The notes under the pieces are model-generated. The model did not search any database. It saw only the letters and a program-made list of their open reading frames with translations, and was not told the origin of the DNA. From the NCBI GenBank assembly GCA_965279475.1, contig CBDIIA010000002.1, positions 868,001-932,000 on the forward strand: 64,000 bases of DNA, given 5' to 3'. The translations under genes were made by a program, and so were the position numbers. This document shows, in pieces, positions 49,082-56,900 of the stretch. Source of the stretch: Pseudorhodoferax sp965279475. Lineage in GTDB: Bacteria > Pseudomonadota > Gammaproteobacteria > Burkholderiales > Burkholderiaceae_C. The first letter of the stretch is position 1; each line of letters starts with the position of its first letter.

Positions 49082-49423
49082 TTAGTAGCTGTTGCGGCCA
49101 CCGCCGCCACCACCACCGTATCCGCCGCCACCACCGCCGCCGCCGCCGTAACCGCCGGTGCGGGGAGGACGCGCTTCCATCGGACGCGCTTCGTTGACCA
49201 CCAGGTCACGACCGCCCATGTTCTGGCCGTTCATGCCCTTGATGGCAGCTTGTGCTTCGGCATCGCTGCCCATTTCGACGAAACCGAAACCCTTGGAGCG
49301 GCCGGTGTCGCGTTCCATCATGACCTTGGCGCTGGTGATGCTGCCGAAAGCGCTGAAGGCTTGGCGCATGTCGTCGTCGCGGAAAGAGTAGGGCAGATTG
49401 CCCACGTAAAGTTTGTTGCCCAT
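49082..49423 (-). CDS. Glycine-rich RNA-recognition-motif protein (shorter copy)
   Basis: 113 residues. RNP2 LYVGNL and RNP1 KGFGFVEM as in the other copy, with SFRDDDMRQAFSAFGSITSAK at the front and the tail TGGYGGGGGGGGGYGG ending in GGRNSY. Only about 30 residues of tail, against about 80 in the paralogue. ATG at 49423. Likely an RNA chaperone. The tandem arrangement points to a local duplication. Confidence 0.92.
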   Translation of the reverse strand: MGNKLYVGNLPYSFRDDDMRQAFSAFGSITSAKVMMERDTGRSKGFGFVEMGSDAEAQAAIKGMNGQNMGGRDLVVNEARPMEARPPRTGGYGGGGGGGGGYGGGGGGGRNSY

Positions 49424-49668
49424 AGCAGGACTCCTAGAAAAAACGCAAAAAGCGATGGAGCCTGGTAGCCGCAATCCACAAACCAATGAAGACTCAGACC
49501 CGAAACCGACACATCACCGCAAACCGTGCTACAAAAGACGCAGCACCGCGCGATTATGCGCGAGAAAGTGCAAAGTAAAGTACTTTCATTTGTGTCGGGT
49601 CTAGGGACAAACGCGAGGTAACTGTCGCGTGGCCGCCACAAATCGACGCAAAAGCGTCAGGGTCCGCC

Positions 49669-50655
49669 TCAATCCGCCGAAATGCCGGCCTGCTTGATCA
49701 GCCTCGCGTAGCGCGCCAGTTGATCACGCATGGCGCTGCCCAGTTCCGCCGGGCTCGATCCCCGCGGGGTCAGTCCTTGGGCGATCAGCTGGCTGCGAAC
49801 GTCCGGATCAGCCAGCGCCTTCAGCAGCTCAATGTGGAGGCGGTTGACGATCTCTTTCGGTGTGCCGGCCGGTGCCATCACCGCGAACCACGAATTGAAC
49901 TCGAAGCCGGGCAGCCCGGTCTCGCCGACCGTCGGCACGCCGGCAAACTGCGGCAGCGGGCGCGGCGTCGTCACGCCGATCAGCCGCAGCTTGCCGGCCT
50001 GCAGCAGCGAGTTCACGGTGGCCAGGCCCTGGAACGCCATCTGCACCTCGCCCGCCGCCACCCCGACAGCGGCCTGTGTCGCGCCCTTGTAGGGCACATG
50101 CGTCATCTGCACGCCCGCGTTCGATGCGAACAGCGCCATCGCGATGTGCTGCGGGCTGCCGTTGCCGCCCGATCCGTAGTTGATCTTGCCCGGCGCCGCC
50201 CTGGCCGCGGCGATCACGGCCGCGGCATCGCGATAGGGCGCTTCGTTCTGCACCACCAGGCCCCATTCGACCGTGGCCACCAGTGAGACGGGTTCGAAGT
50301 CCTTCAGGATGTCCCATGACATCTTGCTCTGCAGGTTGGGCAGCATCGTCATGATGCTGTCGTTGAAGCCGCCGATGGTGTAGCCATCGGGCGGCGCCTT
50401 GGCGACGCGGTCCGCGCCGATCAGGCCCGAGGCGCCAGCCTGGTTCTCGATGACGATGCCCTGGCCCATGTTCAGTGCCATCTTCTGCGTGACGATGCGC
50501 GCGGCGTTGTCGACCGCGCTGCCGGCTGCCAGCGGCACGATCATGCGGATCGGCTTGCTGGGGTAGGCCGTCTGGGCCAGCGCGCAGGCCAACGGCAGCA
50601 TGGCCAGCAGGCTGGCCAGCGCGCGCCGGCCGTGCCTTGTGATCTTCTCGTGCAT
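49669..50655 (-). CDS. Bug-family (TctC) periplasmic solute-binding protein
   Basis: 328 residues. Signal peptide (RRALASLLAMLPLACALA, about 10-27), then YPSKPIRMIVPLAAGSAVDN, PPDGYTIGGFNDS, the INYGSGGNGSPQHI segment and HVPYKGATQAAVGVAAGEVQMAF, all Bug landmarks, with GTPKEIVNRLHIELLKAL near the end. AAGGAGA lies 5 bases before the ATG. It stands 56 bp downstream of an Ldh2-family dehydrogenase gene on the same strand, so its ligand may be that enzyme's substrate, a hydroxy acid (inference). No tctAB is nearby. Confidence 0.93.
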   Translation of the reverse strand: MHEKITRHGRRALASLLAMLPLACALAQTAYPSKPIRMIVPLAAGSAVDNAARIVTQKMALNMGQGIVIENQAGASGLIGADRVAKAPPDGYTIGGFNDSIMTMLPNLQSKMSWDILKDFEPVSLVATVEWGLVVQNEAPYRDAAAVIAAARAAPGKINYGSGGNGSPQHIAMALFASNAGVQMTHVPYKGATQAAVGVAAGEVQMAFQGLATVNSLLQAGKLRLIGVTTPRPLPQFAGVPTVGETGLPGFEFNSWFAVMAPAGTPKEIVNRLHIELLKALADPDVRSQLIAQGLTPRGSSPAELGSAMRDQLARYARLIKQAGISAD

Positions 50656-50711
50656 CCTTGTCTCCTTTTTTGTGTTGTCTGTCGGTGTGGATGGGGGCGG
50701 GCCGCTCGGCC

Positions 50712-51761
50712 CTAGCGTGGCGGCGGCGCGATGCCCAGTTCGTTCGCCAGCATGTCGAGCTGCTGCCACAGCGCCGGCGCCAGCGGAATGCCGCTGGCCG
50801 CGTATCGCTTGCGCCGTGCTTCGCTCTGCTCGCCCGGCAGCCAGATGCGTTCGACGCCGGCCATGCGCTCGCTGGCCCGCAGGTCGCGGGCCAGCACGTC
50901 GACCCGCTGCTTGAACGCGTCGACATCGCCGAACGCCGCCGGGTCGAGGATGCAGATCGCCTGGCCGGTGTTGGTGGGCGTGGTGTCGTCGTGGTTGAAA
51001 TCGACCACCTCCTTGCCCATGGCCGCGCCGTTCAGCGTGCCGGCCAGCAGCCCGACCACCAGCGACAGCCCGTAGCCTTTGTAGCCGCCGATCGGCATCA
51101 GGAAACCTTCGTCCGCGCGCTTCGGATCGAGCAAGGGCTGGCCCTGGCGGTCGACCATCCAGCCCTCGGGCATCGCCTCCCCGCGCTGCGCCTTGGCCTT
51201 GACCTTGCCGTAGGCGGCGACGGTGGTCGCCATGTCGAGCACGATCGGCCCCTCGGTGGCTGAGGGGACCGCCGCGGCGATCGGGTTCGTCGACAGCAGC
51301 ATGTCGAGCCCACCCCAGGGCGGCAGGTGGTTGGCATTGCCCACCGCGAAGTACAGGCCGACCATGTCGTGCGGCAGCGCCATGCGGGCATAGAGCGAGG
51401 CCGGCCCCGCGTGGTTGCTGTGCTGCGAACCGACCCAGGCGATGCCGGTGACACGGGCCTTGTCGACCGCGATCTGCGCGGCGCGCTGCATCACCAGATG
51501 GCCCATGCCGTTGTCGCCATCGAGCAGCGCCATCGCGGCGCGTTCCTGCACCACCTTGATCGTCGGCCGCGTGTTCACGCCGCCGGCGCGGATGCGGCGC
51601 GCGTAAGGGGCGAGCCGGATCACGCCGTGGCCGTCCGATCCCTGCAGATCGGCCTCGGCCATCAGGGCGGCGATGCGCCCGGCGTCGTCGGCGGGCAGGC
51701 CCAGGCGCACGAAGGCGGAGGTGATGAAGTCGCGCAGGGCGCCTAAAGCGATGGTGTGCAT
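50712..51761 (-). CDS. Ldh2-family malate/L-lactate/sulfolactate-type dehydrogenase
   Basis: 349 residues. DLQGSDGHGVIRLAPYARRIR, then DGDNGMGHLVMQRAAQIAVDKA and WVGSQHSNHAGPASLYARMA (active-site His) are the Ldh2 landmarks, with GGLDMLLSTNPIAAAVPS for cofactor binding and FLMPIGGYKGYGLSLVVGLLAG. These are NAD(P)-dependent 2-hydroxy-acid dehydrogenases. The ATG 51761 gives the usual MHTIALGALRDFI start. It faces a divergent LysR gene at 150 bp and precedes a Bug gene, so an uptake-and-oxidation unit is likely. Confidence 0.9.
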   Translation of the reverse strand: MHTIALGALRDFITSAFVRLGLPADDAGRIAALMAEADLQGSDGHGVIRLAPYARRIRAGGVNTRPTIKVVQERAAMALLDGDNGMGHLVMQRAAQIAVDKARVTGIAWVGSQHSNHAGPASLYARMALPHDMVGLYFAVGNANHLPPWGGLDMLLSTNPIAAAVPSATEGPIVLDMATTVAAYGKVKAKAQRGEAMPEGWMVDRQGQPLLDPKRADEGFLMPIGGYKGYGLSLVVGLLAGTLNGAAMGKEVVDFNHDDTTPTNTGQAICILDPAAFGDVDAFKQRVDVLARDLRASERMAGVERIWLPGEQSEARRKRYAASGIPLAPALWQQLDMLANELGIAPPPR

Positions 51762-51910
51762 GGGTCGCGGGAAGTAATGGAGGAGAACGGGCTGCGGCCA
51801 GTATTGCTGCGGCGGATGTGCAACACCATCGGGGATTGCCACCGGTTGCCGGCCCGCTCAGCGCCGTCGCACGCGCGGATTCGTGACATCCATCCGCATA
51901 ATCACGCGCA

Positions 51911-52861
51911 ATGGACAAACTCAAGCAGCTCGAATCGTTCGTGTCTGTCGCGGCCCGGGGCAGCCTGACAGCCGCCGCGAAGGCCGAAGGCGTGGCCCCG
52001 GCGATCATGGGGCGCCGGCTCGACGCGCTGGAAGAACGCCTCGGCGTGCGCCTGCTGGTGCGCACCACGCGGCGCATCACGCTGACCCACGAAGGCAGCG
52101 CTTTTCTGGAGGATTGCCAGCGCCTGCTGGCCGACATCGCCAATGCCGAGGCCAGCGTCAGCGCTGGCGGCGTCAAGGCCAGCGGCCATCTGAGGGTGAC
52201 GGCGCCGGCCGGGTTCGGCCGGCGGCACGTGGCCTCGCTGGTGCCGCGTTTTCGCAGCCTGCACCCCGAGGTGACGATCTCGTTGAACCTGAGCGACCGT
52301 GTGGTCGACCTGGCGGCCGAGGGTTTCGATTGCGCGGTGCGGGTCGGCGACCTGCCCGATTCATCGCTGGTCAGCGTGCGCCTGGCCGACAACCGGCGGC
52401 TGTGTGTGGCGACGCCCGAATTCCTGAAACGGCACGGCACGCCACAGCGGCCAGCCGATCTGGCGCGTTTCGATTGCCTGACGCTGTCGAGCGACGCTTC
52501 GCAGACCCGCGGCTGGGCCTTCAAGGTGCCGGCCGCCAGCGGCGAAGGCAGCACGCTGCTGCATCTGAAACCCGGCGGGCCGCTCGATTGCTCCGACGGC
52601 CAGGTGCTGCACGACTGGTGCCTGGCCGGCTACGGCCTGGCGTGGCGCAGCACCTGGGAGGTCGAGGCCGACATCTCCACGGGTCGGCTGGTGGCCGTGC
52701 TCGAAGAATTCGCGGCCGCACCGAACGGCATCTACGCGGTGTTTCCGCAGCGCAAACACATGCCGCTGCGTGTGCGGCTGTGGATCGATTTCCTGAAGCA
52801 GCACTACGTGCAGCCGCAGTTCTGGAAGCAGCTGCCGGCGGACGTGCCCGCCATTTCGTGA
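51911..52861 (+). CDS. LysR-family transcriptional regulator
   Basis: 316 residues. HTH KLKQLESFVSVAARGSLTAAAKAEGVAPAIMGRRLDALEERLGVRLLVRTTRRI at 3-57, then effector domain HLRVTAPAGFGRRHVASLVPRF and FDCAVRVGDLPDSSLVSVRLADNRRLC. This is the common CrgA/DhcR-like type. Divergent from the Ldh2 gene, which it likely controls. Confidence 0.93.
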   Translation: MDKLKQLESFVSVAARGSLTAAAKAEGVAPAIMGRRLDALEERLGVRLLVRTTRRITLTHEGSAFLEDCQRLLADIANAEASVSAGGVKASGHLRVTAPAGFGRRHVASLVPRFRSLHPEVTISLNLSDRVVDLAAEGFDCAVRVGDLPDSSLVSVRLADNRRLCVATPEFLKRHGTPQRPADLARFDCLTLSSDASQTRGWAFKVPAASGEGSTLLHLKPGGPLDCSDGQVLHDWCLAGYGLAWRSTWEVEADISTGRLVAVLEEFAAAPNGIYAVFPQRKHMPLRVRLWIDFLKQHYVQPQFWKQLPADVPAIS

Positions 52862-52876
52862 CCCCAGGGAGCAACG

Positions 52877-53332
52877 ATGATTGTTGAAACCGTTCTGGCC
52901 TACCTCCACTGGCTGGCCATCTTCACGATGGTGGTATTTCTTGCAAGCGAGGCGGCGCTGTGCCGCGTCGAGTGGATGAACGCCCGTGTGGTCGAGCGGC
53001 TGGCCCGTGTCGACATGGTCTACGGCATCGCGGCCGTGGCGGTGCTGCTGACGGGGCTGGCGCGCAGCTACTGGGGCGCCAAGGGCATGGGTTGGTACTG
53101 GACCAACCCGCTGCTGCATCTGAAGTTCACGCTGTTCGTCGTGATCGGGCTGATGTCGATTCGCCCCACCCTCACCTTCCTGCGTTGGCGCCGCAGCCTG
53201 CGGGCCACCGGCGCGCTGCCGGCCGAGGCCGAAGTGCGCAAGACCCGCCGCACGGTGATGGTCCAGGCGCACCTGATTCCGTTCATCGCACTGTGCGCCG
53301 TCTTCCTGGCGCGCGGCTTCGGGAAGACGTAG
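52877..53332 (+). CDS. DUF2214 family membrane protein
   Basis: 151 residues with four hydrophobic segments: VLAYLHWLAIFTMVVFLASEA, MVYGIAAVAVLLTGLARSYW, NPLLHLKFTLFVVIGLMSI and VQAHLIPFIALCAVFLARGF. The FLASEAALCR and ARSYWGAKGMGWYWTNPLLHLKF motifs are those of DUF2214. Function unknown. 15 bp after the LysR gene on the same strand, but a common function is not evident. The His in the first helix and before the fourth are conserved-looking and might bind haem or metal (speculative). Confidence 0.85.
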   Translation: MIVETVLAYLHWLAIFTMVVFLASEAALCRVEWMNARVVERLARVDMVYGIAAVAVLLTGLARSYWGAKGMGWYWTNPLLHLKFTLFVVIGLMSIRPTLTFLRWRRSLRATGALPAEAEVRKTRRTVMVQAHLIPFIALCAVFLARGFGKT

Positions 53333-53387
53333 TTCGCCCCCACTCTTCGCGCACTGCGTGTCGCTTCGCCAACCTCCTACCGGGGGC

Positions 53388-53424
53388 AATACCAGCGGCC
53401 CGGCAAAGCCGGTTCCGCGGTATT
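53388..53424. repeat. Large three-tier hairpin between convergent genes
   Basis: AATACC pairs with GGTATT, GCGG with CCGC and CGGC with GCCG, separated by small bulges around a loop AAA. It lies between the convergent DUF2214 and PsiF-like genes. It could be a bidirectional terminator without a T-run, or one copy of a chromosomal repeated palindrome. Confidence 0.5.
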
Positions 53425-53446
53425 CACGCTTGGAGTCAGGACAATG

Positions 53447-53827
53447 CTATTTCTTGGGCGCGGCGGGTGCTGCTGGAGCAGCCTTGGCGGCGGCGGTCAC
53501 TTCGGGTTTGGCGGCGGCCGCGGCTTCGGGTTTGTTGGACAGGCAGGTCTTCATGAAGGCCTGGCGCTCCTTGCCATCCTTGCCGGTCGCCTTGAACTCG
53601 GTGCTGCAGGTGGCCATTTTTCCCTTTTGTGTGTCGGCTGCGGTTTCGGGCTTGTTCGACAGACAGGTCTTCATGAAGGCCTGGCGTTCTTTTCCGTCCT
53701 TGCCGGTCGCCTTGAAGTCGGCGCTGCAGGTGGCCATCTTGTTCTGCTGCTTGGTTTCAGCAGCGTGGGCGGTGCCCAGCGACATGACGAGTGCGGCTGC
53801 GGCCATCAGGGGAAGGATCTTGAACAT
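53447..53827 (-). CDS. PsiF-repeat periplasmic protein
   Basis: 126 residues with a signal peptide (MFKILPLMAAAALVMSLGTAHA). Two almost identical 40-residue repeats follow, each with KMATCS, FKATGKDGKERQAFMKTCLS and NKPE; each has two Cys, so a disulfide per repeat is likely. The tail is Ala/Pro/Lys-rich (AAAAKPEVTAAAKAAPAAPA). This is the PsiF (phosphate-starvation-inducible) repeat; biochemical role unknown. ATG at 53827. Confidence 0.9.
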   Translation of the reverse strand: MFKILPLMAAAALVMSLGTAHAAETKQQNKMATCSADFKATGKDGKERQAFMKTCLSNKPETAADTQKGKMATCSTEFKATGKDGKERQAFMKTCLSNKPEAAAAAKPEVTAAAKAAPAAPAAPKK

Positions 53828-53942
53828 GTTGTGTGTGTCCTGAAAAAGGTGAAGAGAACCGGAAAGAGCCTCCACAGCTTGGCCGTGGTGCGTGCATAAC
53901 GCCGCGCCGCGCGTGCCGGATGACGGCGTGCGCGGCGAAACC

Positions 53943-56900
53943 TCAGAAGCTCACCTTCACGCCGACCGACCCCTGCACGGAAGACTTCACCTGCGTCTCG
54001 CCGCTGCCGCCACCGATCCTGAACAGCTTGCCCACTTCGCCGTAGACACTCACCGTCGGCGACAGCTTCAAGGTCATCCCCGCGGCCAGCTCGCCCGAGG
54101 TGTAGCCGGTGTGCGCGACCACCGTCGTGCTGGCCGCCTGCGTGGCGAACGTCGTTGCATCCGTGCCGCCGCTGGCCCGGATCACGTTGAAGCGGCCATA
54201 CGGCTGCAGCGGGCCGGCTGCAGTGGTCACATCCCCTTTCAGCCGCACGCCGAGCCGGCCTACCCACACGTCGTCGGCGTCCTGGCGCACCGCGGTGGCG
54301 CCGCTGATCGCCATGTCGTTCACCCGCACATGCTGGCGCACCAGCTGCGCCTGCGGCTCGATCGACCAGCGCTCGTCCAGCGCGAACGGCTTGCCTATCT
54401 CGAGCGACGCGTTCCAGCTCGTGCCCTTGCCGCCGGCGCTCGCCTTGCTGCCCAGCGTCGTCGTGTTGAAACTGTGCCGCCCGTACTGCAGCACCGCATC
54501 GGCATATAGCCCGCCTTCGCCCAGGAAGGTCGCATAGGCCCCCAGGAACCTGCTGCTGGTGGACGTGCTCCCGACCCGGCCGAAACTGCCGCCTGCGCTG
54601 GCGTCCACATTCAGCCCGCCATCGAGATGGCCCACATACAGACCGGCACGCCAGCCGCCGGCGGCCGACGCGGAGGCGAACAGATCCACCCCCGCCTGCA
54701 CACCATCCAGATGGCCCTGGGTATGGGGCGTGACGGTGCCGCCCTGCTGCACGTTCACGTCGCTGTAGACCACCCGTGCCCAGCCGCGCCGTGCCGGTGC
54801 GTCCGGCCCCGGGGCAGGCGGCATGCCGGCCGAGCGGGCCTTCACATCGTCATCGCCCATGCGCCGGTGCAGATTGGCCAGCATCGCCAGATCGGACTGG
54901 CGCATCACCTCGGGGATCGAGGACAAGAGGCCGACTTCTTCACGGTACGACGGTGCCGGTGCCGGCGGGATCGCCGGTGCAGGGGCGGGGGCAGGCGTGG
55001 GCGCGGGTGCCGGTGTTGGCGCGGGCGCAGGCGTTGGCGCTGGGGCCGGCGTTGGAGCCGGTGCGGGCGTCGGTGCTGGGGCCGGCGTTGGAGCCGGTGC
55101 GGGTGTCGGTGCTGGGGCCGGCGTTGGAGCCGGTGCGGGCGTCGGTGCCGGTGCCGGGGCTGGCGGCGGCGGTGGGGCCGCCGCATCCGTGCGCAGGAAC
55201 CAGCCTGCACCCGACCCTGCCGCATCGCCGCGGTACAGCCGGTACTGGTAAGCCCCCGCGTCCACGTGGCTGCCGGTGTTGGCCAGCGCGAAGGCCGTGG
55301 TGCCGGTGGTGGCGCCGTTTTGCGCCAGCACCAGCGGGATGCCGGCGCCGGTGGTGGCCGCACCCAGGCCGCCGCGGTTTTCCACCTGCAGGTTGGTGCT
55401 GCCGCTGGCGATGGCGGTGGCGCCGCTGAGCACGATCTGGTCGGTGGGGCTGGCGTCGCTGCCCAGCGTGGTGCCCAGGATGACGCTGCCGCCATTGCCC
55501 ACCAGAGGGCCGGTGACGGTGAGCTGGGTGCCGGCGCCGGTGCTGGACAGGCGCACGGTGCCGGCGTTGGTCAGGCCGGCGATGCTCTGGTTGTTGCCGT
55601 TCAGGTCGAGCAGGCCGCCCGCTGCCACGCTGTGGGCGGAGGCGGCGCTCAAGGTGTTGACCGCGCCGGCGCGCAGGGTGCCGGCCACGGTAGTGGTGCC
55701 GCTGTAGCTGTTGGCGCCGCTCAGCACCGTCGTTCCGGTCGCGGCGCGGGTGAAGTTGCCGGTGCCGCTGATCACGCCGCTGTAGATCTGGACATCGAGG
55801 TTGTCGAAGACGACCGTGCCGTTGTCGGTGATGTTGCGGTTCACCACGCTGCCCGCGGTGGTGCCGCTGCCGCCCACGCGCAGCGTGGAAGTGGCGTCGG
55901 CCACGGTGAGTGTAGAGGCCGCGCTTTGCATTGCCAGGTTGCCGATCACGCGCTGGTCGGCGCCGTTGGTCAGGGTGATGCTGTTGAAGTTGTTGCCGAT
56001 GTTCAGGCCGCGTGTGATGTCGTCGGCGCCCAACGTGCCAAAGCCCAGGCCGGCGGTGGTGCCGCGGAACTCCAGGGTGTTGCCGGTGGTGCCAGCGTCG
56101 GCCGTGACGTGGCGCACATTGGCATAGTTCACCGCACCGATCACCGCACTGTTGCCGTTGCCCGCACCCAGGTTGATCTCGCCGCTGAGTGTGCCGCCCA
56201 GCCAGTTGACGGTGTCCGCGCCGTCGCCCGCATTGACCAGACCGGTCACGGCACCACTTGTCAGGTTGATGGTGTTGGCCACCGCGCCAGTCAGGATGGC
56301 CAGGCCCGTGCTGCTGGCCGCGCTCAGCGTGCCGGTGTTGGTGACGGTTGCGGCGTTGAGCGCTTCAACGGCGGCGCCACCTGCCGCATTGGTGACGCTG
56401 ACCACGCCGCTGGTGGTGACGGTGCCCGTGGTGCGTGCTCGCACACCCACACCGCCTGCGCCGGAGACGTTGATGGTGTAGCCCGGGCCCACGGTCAGGT
56501 TGCTGGCCACATCGTTGCCGGTGGTGTAGTCCTGGAACGCGATGCCCTGGCCGGCGCCCGAGACGTTGAGGATGTTGCCTGTGGCCGCTGGCGTGAAGGT
56601 GGTGGCGGTGCGGATCGCCGCACCGTTGCCGGCGTTGATGGTGACGCCGGTCAGGGCGACGGCGCCAATCTCCGCCTTGTTCTCGATGCCGGCGCCGGTG
56701 CCGTTGGCGGTGATGGTCAGGTTGCTCAGGTTCAGCGATGCGGCAGGCCCGGCCGGTGCCGAGCCGATGGCGGTGGCGCCGATGTCCAGCAGGATGCCAT
56801 TGGCCGTGCCGTTGGTGGTGATGCTGTCCGGCCCACTGGCCGTGAGCGCCGCGCCGTTGAGCAGTTGCACACCGGCCACGCCGCCGTTCACGACGATGGT

